Assembly (NCBI GenBank): GCA_024229515.1
Contig: JAAESI010000159.1
Span: 28,382 to 92,381 of the forward strand
Direction of reading: 5' to 3'
Source of the DNA: Pseudomonadota bacterium
Lineage (GTDB): Bacteria; Myxococcota_A; UBA796; UBA9615
DNA length: 64,000 nt
Part shown: positions 1 through 7,598 of the stretch, in pieces
Position numbering within the stretch: position 1 is the stretch's first letter
Layout of the letters: every line of letters starts with the position of its first letter
The notes under the pieces: model-generated
What the model was told of the DNA's origin: nothing
Databases searched by the model: none
What the model saw: the letters and a program-made list of their open reading frames with translations, nothing else
Made by a program: the position numbers and the translations under genes

Positions 1-884
1 CCGACCCGGACCTTGGAGGCCGGTCCGTCGCCCGTGGGGAGCTCCGTGGCGAGGTAGGAGCTGACCAGGTCCGGCATCATCTTGGCGACCGCCTCGGCCG
101 CCTTGGCACCGATGGTCTCGTCCAGCTGCGGCGCCTGCACCGGCTGCAGATCCTGCTGGAGCCGCGCGAGGATCTCGTCGATGTCGGCGGGGGCGAGCCG
201 GGAGGACGCGTTGGCGCTGGCCGTCGCTTCGAACCGCTCGGTGAAGTACTTGTCGACGAAGGCCTCCATGCGGGTGCCGTCCACCAGGTCGTCGAGCTTG
301 CCCTCCTTGGCGAGGCGGCCCAGGTCGGTCTGGGTCCAGTCGACTTCGCCCTGGAGCCCGGCCTTCTCGAGGATCGGGGCCAGATCCATGCGCTCCAGCG
401 TCTGGCGGATCTCCTGTTCCTTGGTGAGCGCCTGGACGTTCACCTCGATCTTGTTCAGCCCCAGCTCGGTCGGCACCCCCTTGGCGGTGGCGACGCGGGC
501 GACCTCCGGCGCGGTGGTGTGCAGCCAGGCGAAGAGACGGAGCAGCTCGTCAGCGCCGGAGCCGGGCTGAATGAGGACGTTGGTCACGCCTCGTTCGCGA
601 AGCCACGCGGCAAGCTCGATCGAGAAGCTCTGCTCATCGCAGGCCTTGTAGATCGAGTCATTGTTGATGGTGAGCAGCGACGTCTCCGCCCCGACCAGCA
701 CCATCGGAGTCACCTCGAGCATCGAGTCGACCCGGTCTCCCACGCGGCCGGCGACCGCCTGCACGATGCTGTGGCCGGCGGGGTAGACGCGGAGGTTGGT
801 GGCGAGGGCGCGGGTGAGCCGCACGAAGACGATGACGTCGTCCTGGCCGACGGGCTTGAGCGAAGCGGGGTCAACGGTGCGCAT
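1..884 (-). CDS. Hypothetical cytosolic protein, cut by the left edge
   Basis: An ATG at 884 opens a minus-strand frame that stays open to base 1, giving at least 294 residues; the C-terminus lies outside the window. There is no signal peptide or membrane segment, so a cytosolic location is likely. The N-terminal part (FVRLTRALATNLRVYPAGHS) looks like a compact alpha/beta domain; the later part is charged and helical with several Asp/Leu-rich helices. I do not recognise a family. The first helix followed by YPAGHS weakly recalls segments found in front of regulatory domains in Myxococcota, which is only an impression. It begins 11 bases after the stop of the small membrane protein upstream, so the two are probably co-transcribed. 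Confidence 0.7.
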   Translation of the reverse strand, partial: MRTVDPASLKPVGQDDVIVFVRLTRALATNLRVYPAGHSIVQAVAGRVGDRVDSMLEVTPMVLVGAETSLLTINNDSIYKACDEQSFSIELAAWLRERGVTNVLIQPGSGADELLRLFAWLHTTAPEVARVATAKGVPTELGLNKIEVNVQALTKEQEIRQTLERMDLAPILEKAGLQGEVDWTQTDLGRLAKEGKLDDLVDGTRMEAFVDKYFTERFEATASANASSRLAPADIDEILARLQQDLQPVQAPQLDETIGAKAAEAVAKMMPDLVSSYLATELPTGDGPASKVRV

Positions 885-895
885 CGCCCGGGACT

Positions 896-1153
896 CTACC
901 CCGATCCGGGCGCGGGCTGACGGACCTCCGACAGGACCTGCCCCACGAAGGGAAGACCCAGCACCGCGCGGCCGGCGAACAGGGCGAACGTGTAGGCCAC
1001 GCTGAAGGCCAGCACCTGGCCCGTGGGCTCGTCCCAGGGACCGAACATCGCGGGGATGCTGACCTGGTCCGCGCCGATGCCAAACGCGGTGACGGGGAGC
1101 CCGCGGACCAGCAGCACGACCTGGGTGAAGCCCACCGCCGCGAAGGTCGCCAC
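896..1153 (-). CDS. Small two-helix membrane protein
   Basis: About 85 residues starting at a GTG (1153). Two hydrophobic stretches are visible: residues 2-21 (ATFAAVGFTQVVLLVRGLPV) and roughly 46-66 (VLAFSVAYTFALFAGRAVLG), separated by a polar loop, and the tail is short and proline-rich. No family is recognised. There is no ATG in frame and the next upstream alternative would be a rare start, so the GTG is the best but not certain choice. The gene runs divergently from the lipoprotein at 1196 and ends 11 bases before the start of the next minus-strand gene, which points to translational coupling. Hydrophobicity and spacing support a real gene; function is unknown. Confidence 0.5.
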   Translation of the reverse strand: MATFAAVGFTQVVLLVRGLPVTAFGIGADQVSIPAMFGPWDEPTGQVLAFSVAYTFALFAGRAVLGLPFVGQVLSEVRQPAPGSG

Positions 1154-1195
1154 GAGCGGCTGGACGCGCGCGCGGATCTGCGTAGGGTGCCGCGC

Positions 1196-2020
1196 ATGAT
1201 CGCGCGCTCCCTCCTGTCCTCGCTGGTTCTCGCCGTCCTGATCGGGTGCGGGGACGTCACCGTGAACGAACAGCCGGAGGCCGAGGGAGACGATCCCGGC
1301 GAGTGCTCGGACAACGCCGACAACGATCAGGACGGACTCTGGGACTGCGACGATCCGGACTGCGACGGCGCTGACGAGTGCGGCGGCGACGACGACGACG
1401 CGACCGATGATGACGACGCTACGGACGACGACGACGTCGCGCCCGATGATGACGACGTCGCGCCGGACGATGACGACGTCGCGCCCGATGATGACGACGT
1501 GGCCGACGACGACGACAGCGCGGTCGGCGACGACGACGACTCCGCGGCCCCGCCGGCGGTCATCACCAACGGGACCTGCACGGGGCCCGTCTACACCTAC
1601 TCGGCGCCGTCGATCACGACGCCGGAGCTGAACATCATCGGCATGTACGAGTCGACCGGTGGCCACGGCGGCCCCGCCGGTACGACCACCGTCGACATCC
1701 AGCGGCCCGGTCCGATGACCCTGGTGCTGTCCAGCTACGAGCCGGTGACGTGGGCCCTGACGGTGGGGCCGAGCACGACGATCAACGAGATCATCCTGAA
1801 CGGATACAACGTCAGCACGGTCACCGGCGCCCCCGGCGGCACCGTGATCACGGACCTGACGACCCCCGGCAGCTACTGGACGGCGTGCGCGTACGCGTGG
1901 CCCAGCAGCAGCGGCGGGTGTGAGACGCCGACGTTGGTCAACGCCGCCGAGGTGTACTCCGGGCTGTCGTTGAGCAGCTGGTCGGGCTGCTACCACGGCA
2001 CCGTCTGGACGCTGAACTAG
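1196..2020 (+). CDS. Asp-rich (DDDDSA) surface lipoprotein
   Basis: A 274-residue lipoprotein. The signal peptide ends in a lipobox (AVLIGC) with Cys18 as the acylation site. Next comes an acidic Cys-bearing segment (GECSDNADNDQDGLWDC) of the kind found in calcium-binding surface proteins of this group, then a run of Asp blocks (DDDDAT, DDDDVAP, DDDDSAV) over about residues 62-118, and a C-terminal domain of about 150 residues with several Cys that I do not recognise. Three VAPDDDD units are near-identical 21-bp tandem repeats at about 1436-1499. The ATG at 1196 was preferred over the GTG at 1187 because it gives a clean signal peptide. Probably outer-membrane or surface anchored, with the Asp tract as a spacer or metal-binding linker; that role is inferred. 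Confidence 0.8.
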   Translation: MIARSLLSSLVLAVLIGCGDVTVNEQPEAEGDDPGECSDNADNDQDGLWDCDDPDCDGADECGGDDDDATDDDDATDDDDVAPDDDDVAPDDDDVAPDDDDVADDDDSAVGDDDDSAAPPAVITNGTCTGPVYTYSAPSITTPELNIIGMYESTGGHGGPAGTTTVDIQRPGPMTLVLSSYEPVTWALTVGPSTTINEIILNGYNVSTVTGAPGGTVITDLTTPGSYWTACAYAWPSSSGGCETPTLVNAAEVYSGLSLSSWSGCYHGTVWTLN

Positions 2021-2041
2021 CCGGGCGCTCCGGCCTCCTGC

Positions 2042-2167
2042 GGTCGAGATAAGGCATCTGGCGACTGTGGTGCCGCTGCGCGGCCTCTTGGGGTCGAGAT
2101 GCCGTATCTGGACCCCATGTGCCGCCGCCGGCGCCACTCGCGGTCGAGATGCCCTATCTGGACCCCA
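2042..2167. repeat. Three dyad repeats with an exact 50-bp period
   Basis: GGTCGAGAT occurs at 2042, 2092 and 2142. Units two and three read GGTCGAGAT-GCCnT-ATCTGGACC, a near-perfect inverted repeat with 9-bp arms (one mismatch) and a 5-nt spacer; unit one keeps only the inner AGAT/ATCT arms. The array fills the gap between the convergent lipoprotein (ends 2020) and membrane protein (ends 2185). Short hairpins there could act as a bidirectional terminator, or the array could be a REP-like element. No T-tract follows, so the terminator role is uncertain. Confidence 0.65.
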
Positions 2168-2184
2168 TCCGGCCGCCCGCTCCG

Positions 2185-2898
2185 CTACCGCTCCCCCAAC
2201 GCCTGCCGCAACCCGAGGAAGTGCCCTCCCAGCGCCAGCGCCAGCGGCACCAGGAACGCGGGCAGCCACACGAACGGAAGCTCCGCCGGCAGCTGCACGG
2301 GCGGCGAGACCACGAACACCTGGAACGACGTCGGCAGCGACAGCACCGCGTGCGCCACCACGTTCACCACGAGCGCGATCCCGGCCACGTTCCAGGCGTT
2401 CCACGCCGCCTTGGGGAGCTTGTCGTGGGCCAGAGCCCAGGCGATGGCGGGTGCAGTCAGGGCGATGAGGATGTCGAAGTTCCGCCCCTCGAAGGTCATG
2501 ATCTCGGGTCCCAACCGCTCCAGGAACATGCGCCACAGCAGCAGCTCCACGGGAAGCCGAAACACCTGGTACCCCGCCACCGTCGAGGCCGGCAGTTCGG
2601 CCAACGCCGGCCCGGTCCGCGGATGCAGAACCAGAATCAACAGCGTCAGCAGCGCCGGCGCGATCACGAACGGAAGACGCGGAGGCATCGCGCTGAGGTC
2701 TTCGAGCATGCCGGAGGCCGCCACTGCCCCGGTCAAGGCCAACCACGCCAGAACCGCCCCCAGGGGCACCCACGAGCTCCAGACGCGCCGGCCGACCCAC
2801 GCGACGGCGCAGACCATGACTGCCACGAGCAAGAGAAACGAGGTGTTCAGGAAGACCGACGGGCCCCCGACCGAGACCTTGAGGAGTACGACAGGCAT
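2185..2898 (-). CDS. Polytopic membrane protein of unknown function
   Basis: A 237-residue protein made largely of hydrophobic helices, with six or seven predicted membrane spans (for example VFLNTSFLLLVAVMVCAVAW near the start and FVWLPAFLVPLALALGGHF near the end). Loops are short; the longest, around residues 125-150, carries RLGPEIMTFEGRNFD. No catalytic motif or family signature is recognised. The start is an ATG at 2898. It lies 30 bases downstream of an MFS transporter gene on the same strand, so it may be the last gene of the transcript that begins with the aminotransferase at 5270. Position in the inner membrane is inferred from hydrophobicity only. Confidence 0.7.
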   Translation of the reverse strand: MPVVLLKVSVGGPSVFLNTSFLLLVAVMVCAVAWVGRRVWSSWVPLGAVLAWLALTGAVAASGMLEDLSAMPPRLPFVIAPALLTLLILVLHPRTGPALAELPASTVAGYQVFRLPVELLLWRMFLERLGPEIMTFEGRNFDILIALTAPAIAWALAHDKLPKAAWNAWNVAGIALVVNVVAHAVLSLPTSFQVFVVSPPVQLPAELPFVWLPAFLVPLALALGGHFLGLRQALGER

Positions 2899-2928
2899 GC
2901 CCCAGCCTAGGCGGGCTCCCGTGCGCCC

Positions 2929-4146
2929 CTAAGGCAGCGGATTGTTGCGCAACGATCCGTCCAGATCGGTCCCTCGGCCGAGCCACCACAGCACCCCCGC
3001 GACAGCCCCCGCGCCGCCGAGGTAGGCCAGCAGGATCCCCCGCATCGAGCCGTGGTCCAGCGCCTCCAACCCGCCGACGGACTTCGCCGTCGCGAACAGG
3101 CACAGCGAGAACGCCAACCGCCCCGCCAGGCTCTGCAGCGACAGGTACGTGGCCCGTTGCCCGGAGTCGACGCGGGGGTGCACCGCCGACAGCATCAGCG
3201 GCTGCATCAGCGCGCTCGGCACCGTGCGCAGGAGGATGAAGCCGACCACGATCGGGTGCACCGCCACCGCCATCGCCGCCATCACCGCCGACTGCACCGC
3301 GAGCACCGAGAACATCCCCCGCCGGAGCCCCAGGGCGGCGCCCCACGCCGCCGCCTTCGTGCTCGCCCACGACGAGATCGCGAAGCCCAGGCCGATCACG
3401 ATCCCGGCCGCCAGCGGCGTGCGCGCATACGCCCCGTCGCCGTCGCCCAACAGCAGCTCCAACCACGGCTGGAACAGCTCGTAGGGCACGTGGTTGAACA
3501 CCGTCATCGCGACCACGAACAGGAACGTCCACCGCAGCACGGGATCCCGCAGCCGGCCCGCCACCGCCACCACCTGCCGCACCGGCGGCAACGCCCTCGA
3601 CCGCGCCGGCTCCACGAACCGCCATGCCACCGCGAACGCCAGCGCTGCGCTCAGCGCCGAGAACGCGTAGGCGAACCGCATGTCGAGGCCCGCCATCGCG
3701 CCGCCCAGCACCGCCGCCAGCGCCGTCGCCCCGAGCCCCCACGCCTGCGCTTTGCTTTCGTGGGCCGCGATCTCGTCCTCGCGACCGAGCGCCTTGAGCG
3801 AGTCGTACAGCAGGGCCGAGTCCGTGCCCGAGTTGAACGCCATGCCCAGCGCCAGCCCCAACTGAGCCGCGGCAAACGGCACGAACGACGCCGTCAGCAC
3901 GAACAGCCAGCACGCCGCCGTCCACGCCCCCATCGCGATCAGCAGCGTCGTCCGCCGCCCCACGCGGTCGCTGAAGTAGCCCGAGGGCACCTCCGCCACC
4001 ACCACCCCCAGGTAGTACAGCGCCTCCAGGACGAGCACGTCGGCCACGTCCAGCACGGACTGGAAGTAGAGGAAGAAGACCGGGAGCCAGAACATCAGCC
4101 CCCGGAGACCGCGGTACAGCGGGTACAGGGCGAGGTTGCGACTCAC
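2929..4146 (-). CDS. Major facilitator superfamily transporter
   Basis: A 405-residue inner-membrane transporter with about twelve hydrophobic helices in two halves. The loop between helices 2 and 3 carries the MFS signature A-like sequence GYFSDRVGRRTTLL, which defines the superfamily. The substrate cannot be told from sequence; the N-terminal helices (PLYRGLRGLMFWLPVFFLYF) recall MFS members related to drug or small-molecule export. The start ATG (4146) overlaps the stop of the aminotransferase by four bases (ATGA), so translation of the two is coupled. Export or uptake of the product of that enzyme is a reasonable guess but is not shown. Confidence 0.88.
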   Translation of the reverse strand: MSRNLALYPLYRGLRGLMFWLPVFFLYFQSVLDVADVLVLEALYYLGVVVAEVPSGYFSDRVGRRTTLLIAMGAWTAACWLFVLTASFVPFAAAQLGLALGMAFNSGTDSALLYDSLKALGREDEIAAHESKAQAWGLGATALAAVLGGAMAGLDMRFAYAFSALSAALAFAVAWRFVEPARSRALPPVRQVVAVAGRLRDPVLRWTFLFVVAMTVFNHVPYELFQPWLELLLGDGDGAYARTPLAAGIVIGLGFAISSWASTKAAAWGAALGLRRGMFSVLAVQSAVMAAMAVAVHPIVVGFILLRTVPSALMQPLMLSAVHPRVDSGQRATYLSLQSLAGRLAFSLCLFATAKSVGGLEALDHGSMRGILLAYLGGAGAVAGVLWWLGRGTDLDGSLRNNPLP

Positions 4147-5270
4147 AGCAGGGCAGCGACCCGGGCGGCTCCGTCAGCGACCACCTCGGGTGGCGCGGAC
4201 GTGAAGCAGATGCGGACGTGAGTGCCGTACGCCTCGCCACAGGAGCTCCCCGGCGCGACCAGCACGCCGGCGTCGAGGCAGTCCTCGAGGAAGCCCAGCA
4301 GCCCCCGCTCCGGGTCGATCCGGTGGGCCACGTCGACGAAGAGGAACGTGCCCCCCTCGGGGTGGGGGAGGCCGAGGGCGTCCGCCGCCGCGAACCCCGC
4401 CTCGATGTAGTGATCCCGCGCCTGGGCCAGCCACGGAGCGCCGATCTTCAACACCTTCGCGGCAGCCAACTGCGCCGCCGTGGGCGCCGAGTAGAACGTG
4501 TGCGTCGCCACCTTCCGGGCATGCAGCAGCGGCTCCGGATCGGTCGGCCCGATCACGTAGCCGACCCGGTTCCCCGCCATCCCGTAGGCCTTGCTGAAGC
4601 TGTGCGCGGTGAAGGTGCGCTCGGGGGCCATCGGCGCCACCGGCACGTGCCGTCGGGCAAACGCGTACGGCTCGTAGACCTCGTCCGACCACAGCCAGAG
4701 GTTCCGGTCGCGGGCCAACTCCGCCAGCTCGCCGAGGTCGTCCGCCGACAGCACGCGGCCCGTCGGGTTGTTGGGCGTGTTCACGTACAGGGCGGCGGTT
4801 CGGTCCGTGATGAACGGCGCGATCCGCTCGGTGACGCTGCCCGGCCGGTCGTAGAACGGGACTTCCACCGGCACCGCCCGCGGGGCCTGGACGATCCCCC
4901 GGATGAGCGGCCAGAACGGCGCCAGCACCAGCACTTCGTCGCCCGGCTCCAGCAGCGCCCCGGCGATGCCGCAGAGCCCTCCCGTCGCCCCGGCGGTGAC
5001 CAGCAGCCGCTCCGGCGGCACCCCGCGAAGGTCCGACAGCGCGGCGACCAGATCGGGGTGCCCGTGAGGCCGTGAGTACCGGTGCATGCCGGGGTGGTCG
5101 CGCACCGTGATGTCCTGCATGCGCGCGCCGAGGGCGGGTTCGAGCCAGGTGTCGCCGATGTGCAGCGGGATGGGCGGCGCGGGCAGATCCTTCAGCTTGT
5201 GCGACAGCGAGCTGAACAGGTCGGAACGCATCGCTGCGAGGGCGGAGCTGAGCTGCGGAGGGCGCGGCAT
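4143..5270 (-). CDS. PLP-dependent class I/II aminotransferase
   Basis: A 375-residue fold-type I aminotransferase of the aspartate aminotransferase family, presumably cytosolic. Visible motifs are VTAGATGGLCGIAGALLEPG (cofactor-binding glycine turn), NTPNNPTGRVL (substrate and PLP contact), WSDEVYEPY (the Asp that pairs with the pyridine nitrogen) and SFSKAYGMAGNRVGY, where the Lys forms the Schiff base; an Arg in the C-terminal THVRICF segment would bind the substrate carboxylate. Length is normal for the family. The ATG at 5270 was chosen because the frame upstream is antisense to the kinase gene. It is the first gene of a coupled pair with the MFS transporter. The amino donor and acceptor are unknown. 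Confidence 0.9.
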   Translation of the reverse strand: MPRPPQLSSALAAMRSDLFSSLSHKLKDLPAPPIPLHIGDTWLEPALGARMQDITVRDHPGMHRYSRPHGHPDLVAALSDLRGVPPERLLVTAGATGGLCGIAGALLEPGDEVLVLAPFWPLIRGIVQAPRAVPVEVPFYDRPGSVTERIAPFITDRTAALYVNTPNNPTGRVLSADDLGELAELARDRNLWLWSDEVYEPYAFARRHVPVAPMAPERTFTAHSFSKAYGMAGNRVGYVIGPTDPEPLLHARKVATHTFYSAPTAAQLAAAKVLKIGAPWLAQARDHYIEAGFAAADALGLPHPEGGTFLFVDVAHRIDPERGLLGFLEDCLDAGVLVAPGSSCGEAYGTHVRICFTSAPPEVVADGAARVAALL

Positions 5271-5281
5271 GGCTGCGAAGG

Positions 5282-7573
5282 CTACCCGTCGTGGGCGCGC
5301 CCCGCGAGCAGGCCACCGGCATCCGCCTCGACCACGTAGAACCAGCCCAGCGCGCTGAGGCGGTACCAGGCGATGAGGGTGCCGTCGGCGGTCTCGACGT
5401 AGCCGGAGCCGCCGTCCAGCATCGAGTCCACCGCGTCGGCCGAATCGAACCGGGGCGGCGCGAGCTTGCCCGACGGATCCACCGGCGGCGTCTGCTCCTG
5501 GTAGCCGCTGCGGATGATGACCCGAGCCTGCTCGTCCAAGAGGAACGACTCCCGCACCCCCGGGCGGTCCAGTTCGAGCAGCCGGTCCACGATCGTATCG
5601 AACGTCAGATCGATGCCGGCGACTCCGCGGAACGCCTGCTCCCGGTCGAACATCGACAACGCGCAGGGCAGCAGCAGCCCCTGGCCCTGGCTGTCCAGGT
5701 ACGGGTTGCCGCAGCGCGGGCCGAACTCGTTGGCCGCCAGCTGGTACCAGGGCCGCTGCCGGGGGTCGTACCCATCGGGGTAGCCCGCCTTGCCCGGCCA
5801 GGCGGTGTGGACGCCCTCCTCGGTGGCCACGTAGGCCCACACCACGGGCACCCCCTCGCCGGTGACGCGGGCGCGGATCTCATCGCCCGTGAGCACGTTC
5901 GTGACCGTCGGGTCGCTGCGCACCACCATCGGGCCGAACCCGGGCCCGATGGAGGCCATGCGTCGCAAGTGCGGTGCGACCGCGGCGCGATCGACGCCCG
6001 GCGCGAGCACCTGCACGGCGGTGCTGGTGGAGACCGGTTTGCCGAAGCGATCCGAATGGGCGAGGTCGGCGGGAGCCCGGTCGGGATCGGCGAAGTCATC
6101 GTCCAGGAGCACGGCGATGTCGCTCGGATCGGGACCGTTCAGGGCCTGCATCGCGGACGCCGCGAGCCCCTCCAGCAGTCCTTCGTAGCGGAGGAACTCC
6201 CGATCGATCGTGGCCGCGCGGGTGGCGACGTCCGTGAGCGCGGCGCCCAACGCCTCTTCGCGGGCCTGGGCTTCGGCCACCGCCTGCCGCTCGTGGATCA
6301 GGCCGTAGGTCGCGATTCCGAGGATGAGCACGAGGCCGACGGCGAGCAGCGCGACGGTTTTCTCCCGGTTGCGTCCGACCCACCGCACCAGCGCCTGCAT
6401 GGCGGTGTCCGGGCTCACCCGCACCGCTTCGCCGCGCAGGTACCGGCGCAGGTCCTCGGCGAGATCGGCGACGCCCGGGTAGCGGTCCTCCGGCTCCAGC
6501 GCGGTCGCGCCGCCGACCACGGCGGCCAGCTCCGGCGGGACCGCGCCGGTGGGCTCCGGCCAGGTCAGCGGGCCGAGCTTCCCGAGGGCGGCTTCATCGA
6601 GGGCGTCCTCGACGCTCTCAGCCGCGATCGCGGGCTCCAAAGTGATCAGTTCGTGGAGGATCAAGCCCAGGCTGTACAGGTCCGAGCGTCCCTCCAGATC
6701 CGTGCGCCCCTGGGCCTGCTCCGGCGACATGTAGTGGGGGGTGCCGACAACGGTGCCGTACTGGGTCGCGAAGATACCGGCGTCGTCCTCGCCGCCCTCG
6801 AAGGGGCCGAGTACGGGGCGCAGGTCGTCGGGCTGTTCGCCGTCGTCGAACCGCAGCGGCCGGGCGATGCCCCAGTCCATGACGTAGACCTCGCCGAAGG
6901 GGCCGATCATCACGTTCGACGGCTTCAGATCCCGGTGCAGGATCCCCTTGCTGTGCGAGTAGGCGATGGCGTCACAGATCTTCAGGAAGATGTCGAGCCG
7001 CGCGGTCAGCCCATGGGCGTCGTCCATCGTGCCGGCATCGGCCAGGTCGCCCGCCTCCTGCAGCCACTTGCGCAGGGTGATCCCCTGGATGAGCTTCATC
7101 GCGCACGCGGGGGCGCCGTCGTCGTCCACCTCCAGCGAATAGACGGGGACGATGTTCGGGTGGTCGAGCCACGCCGTGATCTGCACCTCGCGGAAGAACC
7201 GCCGGACGATGTCCTCGTTGTTGGCGTGCTGCTCGAGCAGGACCTTGAGGGCGACCTTGCGGCGGAGATCGCGTTCGCGGGCGATGTGGACCAGCCCCAT
7301 CGCCCCCTTTCCGAGCACGCCCAGGGTGGTGAAGCGGTCGTCGAGGTCGTCGTCGTCGTCGCCCTGGAGCAGCTCGTCCAGGGTCACGAGGCTGAGCTGT
7401 CCGTGGCCGTGCAGGGCGCGGAAGGTCTCGCTGCCCACGTGTCGATGCTCGTACAACCAGGCCAGGAAGTGGTCCAGATCGTCCGACTCGGTCTCGTCGC
7501 GGAAGGACTGCCAGAACTCCTCGACGCGGTCGGGCTCCATCGGCAGCAACATCGTCATCTCGCCGAGGTGCAT
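5282..7573 (-). CDS. Receptor Ser/Thr kinase with extracytoplasmic Cache domain
   Basis: A 763-residue membrane receptor kinase. An acidic N-terminus is followed by a Hanks-type kinase domain at about residues 80-390: glycine loop GVLGKGAMGLVH, Lys in VALKVL, catalytic loop LHRDLKPSNVMI, DWG in place of DFG and a YMSPEQA segment, all consistent with an active kinase. A single membrane helix follows near residue 410-428 (TVALLAVGLVLILGIATYGL). The remainder is an extracytoplasmic sensor of the dCache type, shown by the family hallmark YDPRQRPWYQLA and the later GVAGIDLTFDTIVDRLL. Small molecules are the usual Cache ligands, so this should transmit a ligand signal into phosphorylation. It is divergent from the propeller gene at 7599, only 25 bases away. 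Confidence 0.92.
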   Translation of the reverse strand: MHLGEMTMLLPMEPDRVEEFWQSFRDETESDDLDHFLAWLYEHRHVGSETFRALHGHGQLSLVTLDELLQGDDDDDLDDRFTTLGVLGKGAMGLVHIARERDLRRKVALKVLLEQHANNEDIVRRFFREVQITAWLDHPNIVPVYSLEVDDDGAPACAMKLIQGITLRKWLQEAGDLADAGTMDDAHGLTARLDIFLKICDAIAYSHSKGILHRDLKPSNVMIGPFGEVYVMDWGIARPLRFDDGEQPDDLRPVLGPFEGGEDDAGIFATQYGTVVGTPHYMSPEQAQGRTDLEGRSDLYSLGLILHELITLEPAIAAESVEDALDEAALGKLGPLTWPEPTGAVPPELAAVVGGATALEPEDRYPGVADLAEDLRRYLRGEAVRVSPDTAMQALVRWVGRNREKTVALLAVGLVLILGIATYGLIHERQAVAEAQAREEALGAALTDVATRAATIDREFLRYEGLLEGLAASAMQALNGPDPSDIAVLLDDDFADPDRAPADLAHSDRFGKPVSTSTAVQVLAPGVDRAAVAPHLRRMASIGPGFGPMVVRSDPTVTNVLTGDEIRARVTGEGVPVVWAYVATEEGVHTAWPGKAGYPDGYDPRQRPWYQLAANEFGPRCGNPYLDSQGQGLLLPCALSMFDREQAFRGVAGIDLTFDTIVDRLLELDRPGVRESFLLDEQARVIIRSGYQEQTPPVDPSGKLAPPRFDSADAVDSMLDGGSGYVETADGTLIAWYRLSALGWFYVVEADAGGLLAGRAHDG

Positions 7574-7598
7574 CGCCGTCCGTTTACCATGGGCCCAC

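Noticed and set aside
1436..1499. CRISPR-like short repeats in the Asp-rich lipoprotein gene
   Set aside because: Units are contiguous 21-bp coding repeats without spacers. No CRISPR array or cas gene is seen anywhere in the window.
896..4240. Open minus-strand frame of over 1100 codons running across several genes
   Set aside because: Antisense or out-of-phase shadow caused by high GC; Arg/Gly/Ala-rich and without domains. Only its last 85 codons, a separate gene, look real.
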